Shown one piece after another: positions 11,377 to 21,235 of a DNA stretch of 64,000 nt (position 1 is the stretch's first letter; every line of letters starts with the position of its first letter). This DNA comes from Mikania micrantha. Lineage: Eukaryota; Streptophyta; Magnoliopsida; Asterales; Asteraceae. A program made the position numbers and the translations under genes. The notes beneath the pieces are model-generated. The model worked only from the letters and a program-made list of their open reading frames with translations. It was not told the DNA's origin and did not search any database. The stretch is taken from positions 17,001,475-17,065,474 of the forward strand of contig CM018696.1 of NCBI GenBank assembly GCA_009363875.1, given 5' to 3'.

Positions 11377-12165
11377 TGAAGGAATTTTCGTCCCGAAAAT
11401 TAGTAAATGTTAGGAGTAGTTAGGAAACTACTTACGAGTTTAAATCGTACGTGTTAGTGTGATCTGATCATTCTGTGTGCTTGTGTGTACTCACACACCA
11501 AGTCTAATGCTTGCGACATCACAATTCAATGTGATCGTTCATTGTGACTGTTTGCGTGTACACGAGTTAGTTCACCTAACTGTGACTGTTTGTGTTTGAT
11601 CGTACTGTGTTGTGTAACCTCACACATAGTGAGTGTCTATAACTGTTTGTACTATGCAACCCCGCACATAGCAAAATGTGTGTAACTAATCATGCATGTA
11701 CTACCATAACATGTAACATATGAAATGTAGCACATAAAATGTATAGAATGTAATGTAGCACAAATGTTTGTAACAAAACCAACTGAACAAAGTGTTTATA
11801 TACTGTACTATGTAATCTCACACATAGCAAATGTTTGAATGTAGTCGACAAAATAGAAACTTCCAAAATTCATGTGTACCTGTAAATTCACGATTACATG
11901 GGCCCCTGTACTCGTCAATTTACCTTACACAATTATTCTGGTTCCTTCTATTTGTAGCACTACTATTGTTTAATCGCTCATGATTGTACCACCATGAAAT
12001 GTAGTACATTGTTTGAAATCAATCATGTATGTACTAATATGAAATGTTTGTGTTTGCATTCTGCAAAGCTGGTGTTCAGCACAATTGTTCCTATTAATTT
12101 CAATAGTATAAAGTGTTTGTGCTTACAGTTTGAAATCTGAAAATGTTAGAGTGTGAAATATCACG
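11377..12165. other. non-coding 3' internal region of the chromovirus
   Basis: No ORF of note lies between the end of the chromodomain (12201) and the polypurine tract. The stretch is rich in loosely repeated words such as CTCACACATAG, GAAATGTAGCACA and ACTGTTTGT. It is bounded on both sides by the duplicated polypurine-tract segment, so it could be a spacer created by a local duplication. Confidence 0.55.
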
Positions 12166-12200
12166 TCATCCCCTTGTTGAAGGAAATTTCGTCCCGAAAT

Positions 12201-12626
12201 TTAACGTGTCTTCACAGTGTTTGCAGTTGTTGTTTTGAACAGATGAGGATACTTCTTCATCATTTGATCTTCCCTTTCCCATGTGAATTCAGGACCACGT
12301 CTTGAATTCCACCGAACCTTGACCATCGGAATCTTGCTTTGTTTGAACTGTTTGACCTCTCGATCTATGATTTCAACTGGTTCCTCGATGAATCGTAACT
12401 GTTCGTCCACTTGTATTTCTTCAAGTGGTATTACCAAAGTCTTATCAGAAAGACATTTCTTTAAGTTCGATATGCGAAAGACATCATGAACTCCACTGAG
12501 TTCATCCGGTAATTTGAGTTGATACGCAACCGGACCAATCCTTTTCAGGATCTCAAAAGGTCCTACGTATTGTGGACTAAGCTTCCCGTGCTTGCCGAAT
12601 TGTGTCATACCTTTCCAAGGTGCCAC
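12201..12626 (-). pseudogene. chromovirus integrase C-terminus with GPF/Y and chromodomain-like motif
   Basis: An open stretch of 141 codons. Near its start WKGMTQFGKHGKLSP leads into the GPF/Y module (YVGPFEILKRIGPVAYQLKL), then SNLKKCLSDKTLVIP, and finally a chromodomain-like C-terminus (EEPVEIIDREVKQF, VRWNSRRGPEFTWERED). This domain is thought to steer integration to particular chromatin. It ends at a stop after KTTTANTVKTR. The upstream connection is broken by a frameshift near 12627-12650, so it is not expressed as part of an intact pol. Confidence 0.9.
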
Positions 12627-12647
12627 TTTTTAGAAGAATTATGTCTC

Positions 12648-13319
12648 CTACTTGAAATTCCAACGGTTTGTGGTGTTTGTCAGCGTAACTCTTTTGTCGA
12701 TCCCGAACCGCTGCCATACGGTTCTGGGTTTGTAAGAGAATTCCACCAACTGTAACTGGTTTTCCCAGCTATTATTAAAGTCAATTACACATGCTCGTAA
12801 CATATCTTCGAGCGTTTGAATCGTACGTTCACTTTGACCGTCGGTCTGTGGATGATATGCGGTACTCATATCTAAACGAGTTCCCAATGACTTATGAAGT
12901 GATTTCCAAAAGTTGGAAGTAAATCAGGCATCCCGATCTGATATGATAGAGATTGGCACGCCATGTCGTGCTACCACTTCCTTGATGTAAATGCGAGACA
13001 GTTTCTCCATTTTATCGGTTTCCTTGATTGCTAGGAAGTGTGCAGATTTCGTTAATCGATCGACAATTACCCATATCGTATCACAACCACTCTGTGTACG
13101 GGGTAACTTAGTAATGAAGTCCATCGAAATCTGTTCCCATTTCCACATCGGTATTTCTGGTTGTTGCAGTAAACCAAATGGTTTCTGGTATTTAATTTTG
13201 ACTTTCGAACAAGTCAAACATTTGCTAACGTACTTAGCAATGTCAGCTTTCATGTGAGGCCACCAATACAGTGCCGTCAAATCATGATACATCTTGTCTG
13301 ATCCCGGATGTTCTTCCAT
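12648..13319 (-). pseudogene. chromovirus integrase (zinc region and catalytic core), broken
   Basis: From 13319 leftwards: HPGSDKMYHD, YWWPHMKADI, CLTCSKVK (the HHCC zinc module, partly lost) and the DDE core with ISMDFITKLP (first Asp) and ISIISDRDA (second Asp). A TGA at about 12926-12924 stops the frame, which resumes with LGTRLDMSTAYHPQTDGQSE (catalytic Glu) and LEDMLRACVIDF up to VEFSY. There the frame jumps out, and in another frame RQKSYADKHHKPLEFQVGD is readable, so roughly 55 residues are deleted. Before HPGSDK about 40 residues are also missing compared with the old copy at 8204. Not functional. Confidence 0.9.
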
Positions 13320-13606
13320 CCCTCGTAAGGATCCTGTACCAAGTTTTCCTTTTTCAAAGCCTCGAGTTGAGCACCGCGTACCTTGTCAGGTAAGTCAGTA
13401 TGTATCGTCATCATAAGTGCACGAACCCGTCTTGTTGAAGTGTCTTTTCTGCTTAGAGCATCAGCTACCACATTAGCTTTTCCCGGGTGATATTTAATCG
13501 CGCATTCGTAGTCGTTCAACAACTCAACCCATCGTCGCTGTCTCATGTTGAGTTCCTTCTGATCAAAGATATGTGGCAAACTCCTATGATCAGTGTAAAT
13601 GGTACA
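13277..13606 (-). pseudogene. chromovirus RNase H C-terminal part and linker
   Basis: Readable as TKCTIYTDHRSL, HIFDQKELNMRQRRW, LLNDYECAIKYHPGKANVVA and DALSRKD, the end of RNase H and the tether to integrase. It is joined to the upstream RNase H by a deletion of about 41 nt near 13606 that removes the segment equivalent to FWRHYLYG in the neighbouring old element. The frame then runs into a foreign tail (GWKNIRDQ) where the linker is deleted. Confidence 0.88.
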
Positions 13607-13607
13607 C

Positions 13608-14486
13608 TTAGTTCACTGCTCCTAACTCCAAATCATGAGTAGTGTAATTCTTTTCGTGCGGTCGTAGTTGCCTGGAAGCATAAGCAATCACTTTATCACG
13701 TTGCATCAACACACATCCTAACCCTTGTGCAGATGCCTCAAAATACCCCACAAAGTCTTCCGTCCCTTCTGGTAAGGACAGAATCGATGCACTGCAGAGT
13801 TTCTGTTTCAATAACTGGAATGCAGCTTCCTGTTTATCCGTCCAGTTATACTTCGTTCCCTTGTGCGTAAGAGCTGTAAGTGGTTGAGCGACCTTTGAGA
13901 ATCCCTCAATAAATCATTGGTAGTAACCTGCCAAACCAAGGAATTTTCGTATCTCGGTAGGGGTCTTTGGTGCTTCCCAATTCTTAATCGCTTCAATCTT
14001 TGCTGGATCAACATGTATACCCTTTTCATTAACTATATGACCCAAGAATTGTACTTCTCGCATCCAGAAATCACATTTCAAAAACTTAGCGTACAATTGT
14101 TCTTGTTTCGGTAATTCTAGTAACAATCGGAGATGTTCAGCGTGTTCTTCTTTGGTCTGAGAATAGATGAGAATGTCATCAATGAAAACAATGACAAACT
14201 TATCGAGATAAGGTTTACAAACACGATTCATGAGATCCATGAATACAGCTGGAGCGTTTGTTACCCCAAATGGCATAACCAAGAACTCATAATGGCCATA
14301 GCGCGTCCTGAGTGCTGTCTTTGGAATATCCTCCTTCTGAACTCTTAATTGATGATAACCAGACCTGAGATCAATCTTCGAGTAATAACTCGAACCTTGC
14401 AACTGATCGAACAGATCGTCAATTCTGGGTAACGGATACCGGTTTTTGATGATAACCTGGTTCAGTTCCCGGTACTCAATACACAT
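13608..14486 (-). pseudogene. chromovirus reverse transcriptase and start of RNase H
   Basis: RT is well preserved in 14486-13914: CIEYRELNQV, PLPRIDDLFDQLQGS, YYSKIDLRSGYHQ, YGHYEFLVMPFGVTNAPA, and the active site VIVFIDDILIYS with both Asp of the DD pair. The frame stops with CAA-TGA after GLAGYY at 13916-13914. In the same frame beyond the stop it continues FIEGFSKVAQPLTALTHKG and then RNase H (GYFEASAQGLGCVLMQRDK). The expected first catalytic Asp of RNase H is Glu here (FEAS). The block then ends at a deletion near 13606. Confidence 0.92.
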
Positions 14487-15271
14487 ACGGAAAGTCCCGT
14501 CCTTTTTCTTAACAAATAAGACTGGAGCTCCCCACGGTGAAAACTAGGTCGTATAAAGCCCTTATCCAACAACCCTTGCAGTTGTATAGATAATTCTTGC
14601 ATCTCTGACAGTGCAAGTCGATAAGGCGCCCTAGCTATCGGTGCTGCATCTGGTGTAAGGTCGATTCGAAATTCCACCTGTCTGATAGGTGGTAATCCCG
14701 GTAGGTCTTCTGGAAATACTTCAGGGAATTCACAAACTACTGGAATGTCTTCTATCTTCTTCTCAACTACCGGCTTCTCAGTTATAAGTGCTATAACTGC
14801 CGTATGACCTTTACGCAGATATTTGTGTGCCTTCATACAAGATATGAGACGCAGTGGCGTACTGCTCTTCTCACCTTGTACATACAGTGTCTCTCCATGC
14901 GAAAGAGGTATACGAACTATCTTTTAATGGCATACTATTTTTGCCTGGTCTTTGGACAACCAGTCCATGTCAATGACTACATCAAAACTGCCTAAAGAGG
15001 TAGACATAAGGTCAATGTCATGTGTTTGACCTATCAAGTCAAGAACACACCCTTTAAGAAGATGGTTTACAAAAACTAACTTGTCATCAGCCAGTTCTAT
15101 AGTGCATGGATTTTCTAAAACAGTGGGACTAATACTTAGCAATTCACAAGATTTGCTAGATACAAAATCCCGATCTGCACCGATGTCTAATAGCATAGAG
15201 GCAGAGTGATAATTCAAGAGAAACGTACCCGTAACGACGTTGGGGATCTTCCCGTGCCTGACGTCCTCCAA
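14462..15271 (-). pseudogene. chromovirus aspartic protease and RT N-terminus
   Basis: Protease is in 15271-14924: VVTGTFLLN, the active-site motif LLDIGADRDFVS (the usual D-T/S-G is D-I-G, so probably inactive), and SFDVVIDMDWLS. An in-frame TAA at 14923-14921 follows KIVCH; the frame then continues KIVRIPLSHGETLYVQGE and the linker to RT (EFPEVFPEDLPGLPP, DLTPDAAPIARAPYRL). Near 14543-14547 one T is lost from a short T run, which shifts the frame just after KGFIRPSF; the correct RT continues in the frame of 14486-13914. The gag/protease junction at about 15225-15295 also carries two compensating indels. Confidence 0.9.
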
Positions 15272-16408
15272 TCACAAAAGCCCTGTTCTAGCAACATTTA
15301 TGTTGTTGTTGCTGTTTCCTTTTGTAGTTATGGCATTAGCCCTTCTTTTCTTGAGTTGTGGGCACTCCTTCTTGAAATGTCCTGATAAGCCACACTCAAA
15401 ACATCTTTTCTGTGTGTTGTTCCGGTTGAGTGAGCTTGCCTGAAGTTCCCCTCGACAGTCTTTTGCTACATGACCTATCTTTCTGCATCGCTGACATCGG
15501 TACTTGTCACATTGATTCCCAAAGTGATGGAATCCACATTTGTTGCACTTTGGGTATTTACCATTATACCCTCCCGATGACTGTTGGTTATTGTTTGGAT
15601 TGTGATGAATCTTGTTGGATTCCTGCTTGCGATTTTGCTGAAATGACTGCTGAGTGAAATTCTTGGAATCAATGCTATCCCATTTTCTTTTGTGGTCTCC
15701 CGCCTTAGCTGTTACTGTTCGTTTGGGTAATGTTCCCCCTTGCATCACTTGATCAGTCAGTTGGTGTGCCAGTCGAACAGTTTGCTGTATGGTGGTAGGA
15801 TTTGTAGATATGATCAATTTTCGAACCTGAGATACCAGTCCTCCAATGTATCTCTTGATCCACTTGTTAGGTGGGGTTGCCCTGTGCGGTAAGAGTCTTG
15901 CTAATTGCTGGAATCGAGTAGTGTATTCCTCAATATTAGAACCTTTCATCTTGAGTTGCCCGTATCCATCCTCAAGTTTTTGCATTTCATTACGGGAACT
16001 ATACTCCTCCTGCAACAGGATTTTGAATCCGATCCAAGTAAGTGCATTGGCTGTATTCAAACCGAGTGTCTGTACGATAGAGTTCCACCATGTCAAGGCT
16101 GAACCCTCCAAAGTACCAATAGCGTATCTGACCTTGTTTTCTTCCGGACAATTGCACATCTCAAACACCGATTCTAACTGTTCAATCCATCGAAGAAATC
16201 CAACGGCTCCTTCCGATCCTTTGAAATTACGTGGTTTGCAGTCCAAGAATGTCTTGAACGTGCACATTTGTGGGTTTACCAGTCCCCCCGTTGAATCATG
16301 TGGTCCTGTTTGGTATGTTTGCGTATAGTTTGCGATTGTCTCGGTAATTCGAATGTTAATAAGTGCCTCAACTTCCGTTGCGGTCATGTTAATGTTTCCT
16401 CCAACCAT
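15272..16408 (-). CDS. gag: Gag (capsid and two zinc knuckles) of the chromovirus
   Basis: A 378-residue open frame starting MVGGNINM at 16408; an upstream in-frame Met at 16504 is possible but the extra 32 residues look non-conserved. Gag coats the RNA and forms the particle in the cytoplasm. The capsid part is recognisable by FLDCKPRNFKGSEGAVGFLR, YAIGTLEGSALTWWNS and EEYTTRFQQLARLLP. Two CCHC zinc knuckles follow near the end (CQRCRKIGHVAKDC and CFECGLSGHFKKEC), preceded by an N/Q-rich stretch and a third cysteine-rich stretch, CNKCGFHHFGNQCDKYRC. The frame ends TGLL-stop at 15272 because of an indel; the normal readthrough segment is readable in another frame as RAFVIGGRQARED. No stop falls within gag itself. 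Confidence 0.9.
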   Translation of the reverse strand: MVGGNINMTATEVEALINIRITETIANYTQTYQTGPHDSTGGLVNPQMCTFKTFLDCKPRNFKGSEGAVGFLRWIEQLESVFEMCNCPEENKVRYAIGTLEGSALTWWNSIVQTLGLNTANALTWIGFKILLQEEYSSRNEMQKLEDGYGQLKMKGSNIEEYTTRFQQLARLLPHRATPPNKWIKRYIGGLVSQVRKLIISTNPTTIQQTVRLAHQLTDQVMQGGTLPKRTVTAKAGDHKRKWDSIDSKNFTQQSFQQNRKQESNKIHHNPNNNQQSSGGYNGKYPKCNKCGFHHFGNQCDKYRCQRCRKIGHVAKDCRGELQASSLNRNNTQKRCFECGLSGHFKKECPQLKKRRANAITTKGNSNNNINVARTGLL

Positions 16409-16648
16409 GATCTTCCTATTTACAAATATACATAATGAGACTACACCCATCGCATAATCATCACTCATGCACAAAGTAAATATGTAACACACTACCATAG
16501 CCATGAAGGTAACAATTCTTAATCATTTATGATAAACTAGTGCTTACAATTGTTTGTCAAAGAGATGCAAAACAACTAAACACGAAATCTACTTTTATGA
16601 GTACAACCCACTCATATAAGTTTGTCAATTAGAAAGTAAATGAAATGA

Positions 16649-17353
16649 CTAGATTCCATCGTTTGGTTGATCAACGGTTGATGATGAATCTTCCAGTTCT
16701 GCTGGACCAGTCACTGCACCATGCTGGTAACGCATATGTCCAGTGATGAGGGTCATGGCCTTTCCCGCCAAGTCTCTCACTATATTGGCTTCAATCGCCG
16801 CTGCACCAGCCCGTGCATTGGCTTCCTCAGCCCTTGCCTCTGCTACAGCTACACGTAACTCAGCAGTTTCTAATCGTGCAGTGAGTTCGAGGATCGTCCC
16901 TTGCATCATCCAGATCGTTTTCACCAAATTTTCCTGTTCCTCATTAGTCCTAACCAACTCCTCAGTGAGGTTATCCCACATTTGTGTCAGCCAGTTGTTA
17001 TTCTCTAGCAATTCTGTGATCATTCCTGCTACTTCCCGCATGTTGCGGATTTCGCGCTCCATGCGTGCAACAAAAGCAGCAAATGCCTGTTCTAGTGGAT
17101 ATCCTAGAGCAGGTAACGTCCAAAGGCTATTAGCGGTGTTGGCAGTTGGTGGTGGTGGCACTCGTTCTTCCCACACCCAGCTGCGTATGAGATCAGGAAA
17201 CCATTGCCAATATTGGTTGTTCCCCCTTTGTTGAACATGTGTTTCCTCCCCATAGTGGATCGTACCATCCACTGGTTCGATCCTCCTTGTCATGATTTCT
17301 GACAATGCTACTACTTGTCCCTCAGTGTAAGTAGGTGTAGATGATGATGCCAT
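16649..17353 (-). CDS. extra ORF between 5' LTR and gag, coiled-coil protein of unknown function
   Basis: A 234-codon open frame from MASSSTPTYTEGQ (17353) to ...DQPNDGI (16649); an earlier in-frame Met at 17389 would add 12 residues. It is on the same strand as gag, 240 bp upstream of it and about 120 bp inside the primer binding site, so it would be the first ORF on the element's RNA. I do not recognise a domain. The N-terminal part is W- and P-rich (WFPDLIRSWVWEERVPPPP). From about residue 95 onward it is a long heptad-like helical region with many E, L, A and R (LTARLETAELRVAVAEARAE), consistent with a coiled coil. It has no zinc knuckle or capsid motif. Some plant gypsy lineages (Ogre/Tat) carry an extra ORF before gag, but the pol here is chromovirus-like. 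It could be an accessory protein or a detached N-terminal gag region. It has stayed open while pol decayed. Confidence 0.7.
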   Translation of the reverse strand: MASSSTPTYTEGQVVALSEIMTRRIEPVDGTIHYGEETHVQQRGNNQYWQWFPDLIRSWVWEERVPPPPTANTANSLWTLPALGYPLEQAFAAFVARMEREIRNMREVAGMITELLENNNWLTQMWDNLTEELVRTNEEQENLVKTIWMMQGTILELTARLETAELRVAVAEARAEEANARAGAAAIEANIVRDLAGKAMTLITGHMRYQHGAVTGPAELEDSSSTVDQPNDGI

Positions 17354-17470
17354 GTCTGTTACAAAATGCCTTATGTAAGTGCTATACAAACTATCGTGTA
17401 AGCAAGTGTCTAATGTCTAACAGTTATAGTCTAAGTCTACAAATGCAAACCTAGTTCGCTATAACCAATG

Positions 17471-17482
17471 GCTCTGATACCA
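17471..17482 (-). promoter_or_regulatory. primer binding site, tRNA-iMet type
   Basis: In element orientation the 5' LTR end is followed by GAT and then TGGTATCAGAGC, which is the complement of the 3' end of plant initiator tRNA-Met. This is the usual minus-strand primer of chromoviruses and proves the minus-strand orientation of the element. Confidence 0.93.
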
Positions 17483-17485
17483 ATC

Positions 17486-20324
17486 TGTCACACCCCCAAT
17501 TTTCAACTAACGGAATCATACCGTTTGGGACGTGACAAACCAGGATCTCAGATCATTACACATAACGAAGACCTCTATATGATATTCAAACATACTTTGG
17601 TCTAAAACTGAAATATCAAAATTTCAATGTTTGCGGAAGCGTTTTAAAAGAACCAATAACAGAACATAATGGTTTGAAATGTAAAATACAATTCCAATAG
17701 TATTCAATGTCTTAATTGATCAAAGCTAAAACACTTGAACTGAAATGTATGCATGAGACTCAATATCCTAGTCCCTGCTTGTCCTTGCTTGTGCCTTAAT
17801 GTCCTGAGAAAACATGTAAATCAAGTCAACACAATGGTTGGTGCATACACAGGTTTAAGCATTCACAATGTTCAAAACAGCAGTTTGAATATCAAGTTTG
17901 TAGATAACATAATCACACATGCACAGTCATGATAGCTAGTCATATAAACTATTTACATAAGTGGTCGACACCGAAGCTGACGAGTTGCCATGCTATAGCA
18001 TGTTTTTGCCTTAACACTATTGTCTAGCACGAACAATAGTAATGTGTGTGTTTGGTCAGTCAAACACCTGCGTAGATCCCATCTACCAAGTGAGGTTTGT
18101 CAAACCCAATAGATCTATCTTCAACTACCACGCTTTGCACTCCGGCAAATTAAACGGTTCGAAAGAGAAGGCTTTGTGATGCTATGTTTGCACTTAATGT
18201 AAACAGCTAACTCATGCAAGTGATATGTATCTAAAAGCGTTTGTTGCACATGTTTTCTCCCCCAAAACAGTTAAAATAAGAAAGGGGCCGTGTACGCACC
18301 TTTGATAGTGAACAGAATGATCAACACACGTGAATTCGCGTAGTAAATCCTCTACAAAGAATCTGTGTTTAATAATAACGTTATGTTATTCGGGATGTCG
18401 TTTAACGGGTGAAATCACATACGTGTTAACGCACGTATGTCAGAACGTTTGAAATGTACATACAAAAGTATGCATGACTTTGTATTCGATTGCTTAAACC
18501 GTATAAGCACATACGATTCCTTTTAAGCACAATTAATTATACGCGATCATGATTTTGATTAAAATATAAATTTTATCGTTTCATTTTGTTCGGGATTCAA
18601 TTCTGGTTCCAACGAAATTGGAATGGGTTAAAACGGAGTTAAAATGAAGAAATTTTGACTCAAAAACCAAACTGATTTTTTTTTTAAAACTCAAAACCGG
18701 TAGAGGCCGGGTTCGAACCCACGACCCTTACCTCTTAGCACACACCATTTACCAACTCAACTGGTTCAGATTTCATTAACAGATCTCGAATTAATTGGTT
18801 TTAAGCCCAACTTGACTAGTCCCCCACTTTGTTAACCATTAACGAATTCATTGGGTTCCAATTGGGTCCAATCCGAACTCAATTAAGTTCATTATCATGG
18901 GGCTTTCATTCCAGAGATCTAAACGAGTTTAAGGGTAGTTTCAATTCATCAAATGATTGGATTAATCACCTCGATTATGTCCCGATCAAAATCGAATTCG
19001 AACACTCCAATTCTCAATTCAATCGAATTAAATTCGAATCTGAGTGTCCTCAAAATGATAGGGCTTTTCATCCCCAACCTTAGACGAACTCATCAATATG
19101 TTTAATTGAACTATCAATGTCGATTTCCTTAAAAACCCCAATTCGTTTTTCACTAATAAACCCTAGAATTAAAAACCCTTCAATTAAATATTATTATATG
19201 AAATTGATATGGGGTTATCATTGAAATATGAGTTTCTAAACCCTCTGTGTGGTTTAATTTGGTTATATGATCCTTCTGGAACGAAATCCCCAAATAGTTT
19301 TTGTTAAAGAACCCTAATAACCAATTTCTTGTGATTCGATATTAGAACTTCGAATTAACATATAGTTATGCTTAGTCGAAATCATCTGAAACTGATGATA
19401 ACATTTAATTGGATTTTCGAACTCTTTTGAATAGAAAACCCCAAATCGTTTTACATAGGAAACCCTAGAATCAAAAATCATAGCATTCGATGTTATCAGA
19501 CCAAATTGACTTAGGTTTAACCTTAGTCGGCCCTTTTAGGTGTTGTAGGTGACGATCCTTACCTGTTTTGGCGTCCAATTGCTATAGTTCGACTTAAGGG
19601 TGAACTTCGGCTTCACGTGCTTATCTCCGGTGACTTCCGATGCTCTCTTCGACGAATTTGTGTGGGCAATATGTTCAGAGAGTTCCGAATAGGTGTTCTA
19701 AGTCATCAATTTCGTGAATTAGGATTGGGGTATACGGTTTTGATAGTGAGAATTACGGTTTCGACTTTTGGCCATGATGGGAGTTTAATTCAATCATTAT
19801 TCCACTTAATAACGTAGGGTAACTGAAATTCATCATCAATGTGGTGATTAAGGATCATTTATTACAATTATAACTGATTATTGATGCCAATTTTCGAATT
19901 CAATCTACACATAAACCGAATTTTGACTCTCAAAGTCAAAATTGAGCTTATTGTTAAATTGTGAGTTTAATCTTTGAAGTTTTAACATTCTCAAACTTGT
20001 TTTGTTTAATTACAATCCTTCTAGTTTGATTTTTGTGCGATTAATTATCATTTCGGTTAATTTCTGATTAGCGAATTTAACCGCGAATCGCCGGATTTTC
20101 ACCAATTAAGCCCATTAAAACATTTTTGGGCTAAATTAACCCAATTGAGCTTCTTAAATACAATTGGGCCTATTCCGGACTCATAGAGCCTACCTTGAGT
20201 CTATTGGGCCTTCCGTGGCCTTACTGGGCCTTCTTGGGCCTTACTGGGCCTTACGTATCTTGTTGGGCCTGTGATCTCACCATATTCAGTTAACGAAGTT
20301 AACTCAGAAAGTCGAATTGTCACA
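17486..20324 (-). repeat. 5' LTR of the chromovirus
   Basis: Equal in length (2839 bp) to the LTR at 8526-11364 and, by eye, different at only three positions. Includes the tRNA-like block (18705-18775) and the GGGCCTT array (20165-20270). It would carry the promoter, but I could not fix a TATA box. Confidence 0.97.
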
Positions 20325-20329
20325 CGATA
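20325..20329. repeat. target site duplication CGATA, right copy
   Basis: Identical to 8521-8525. Removing the element and one CGATA copy rejoins the old integrase frame across RGYD and a TI-stop-VIVDRLTK continuation. Confidence 0.95.
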
Positions 20330-21235
20330 CCATATAGGTAATCGTAGACCGATTAACTAAATAAACACACTTCCTACCCATTTGGGAAGGTACAAGATGG
20401 AGATACTTCTAGGATTTATATCAAGGAAGTTTTCTCTAGACATGGTGTTTCTTTATCAATTATCTCTGAGCGAGATAACGCTTTACTTCAAGGTTTTGGC
20501 AAACCTTGCAAAGGGTTGGGAACACGTTTATACCTTAGCATGGAATATCACCCACAAACAGATGTCAAAGTGAGCGGACCATTCAAACCTTGGAAGATAT
20601 GTTGCGAGCATGTGTATTAGACTTCAGTGGTAGCTAGGATTCTCATTTTTCATTGGTCGAATTTTCTTATAATAACATCTACCACTCAATTATACAATGT
20701 GCACCATTTGAGGTGTTATACGGACGTAAGTGCCAATCGCTGATCAGTTGGACTAAGATAGGAGAATCACAACTCACTGGCCCTGAGTTGATACAAGAAA
20801 CCATTGACAAAGTTTTTAAGATCCGAGAAAGAATCAAAACTGCCAGGGATCATCAGAGGGGTTATTCTGACTAAAGACGAAAACCCTTGGAGTTTGTTGT
20901 TGGTGACAAGGTCCTTTTAAAAGTATCACCTTAAAAAGGGATGGTACGATTTGGCAAAAAAGGGAAAGCTTTCACCATGTTATGTCGGGCCCTTTGAAAT
21001 CTTATAAAGGATAGGTCTGGTTGCTTACAAATTAAAAGTACCCCAAGAACTCGGTGGAGTTAACGGTACATATTATGCTTCGAATCTCAAGAGTGCTTAT
21101 CTAGATGAATCATTATTATACCCCTCGAGGAACTCCGTTTGGATGACAAACTTCATTTTATCGAAGAACCCATTGAGATCATGGATCGAGAAATCAAAAA
21201 GTTAAAGCAAAGCAGCATTCTAATTGTCTAGGTAC
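20330..21235 (+). pseudogene. old Ty3/gypsy pol remnant, part 2 (integrase core to chromodomain)
   Basis: Continuation of the pol that begins at 7873. Readable pieces: VIVDRLTK (20343-20366), LEDMLRACVLDF near 20594, VEFSYNNIYHSIIQCAPFEV (20656 on), LYGRKCQSLISWTKIG, GPELIQETIDKV, PLEFVVGDKVLLKVSP with a stop, then KLSPCYVGPFEIL and EEPIEIMDREIKKLKQSS at 21160-21220. Stops and frameshifts are frequent throughout, so this copy is much older than the element inserted in it. Confidence 0.88.

Larger units (their letters stand above)
8526..20324 (-). mobile_element. complete Ty3/gypsy chromovirus (Tekay-like), young LTRs, broken pol
   Basis: An 11,799-bp LTR retrotransposon on the minus strand. 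In element order: 5' LTR 17486-20324, tRNA-iMet-type primer binding site 17471-17482, extra ORF 16649-17353, gag 15272-16408, broken protease-RT-RNase H-integrase-chromodomain 15271-12201, non-coding 3' region, polypurine tract at about 11365-11376, and 3' LTR 8526-11364. LTRs start TGTGACA and end GGGGGTGTGACA; both are 2839 bp. The LTR pair differs at 8599/17559, 8640/17600 and 9218/18178 in my reading, so the insertion is recent. The pol damage (about nine lesions) cannot have built up since insertion at that rate, so the copy was probably made by proteins from another element. Lineage: the C-terminal chromodomain-like motif and the VVTGTFLLN...DWLS protease style fit the Tekay/Del clade. 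Confidence 0.96.

Noticed and set aside
15430..17234. Plus-strand ORFs of 65-163 codons opposite gag and the extra ORF
   Set aside because: Antisense shadows of the minus-strand gag and coiled-coil frames.
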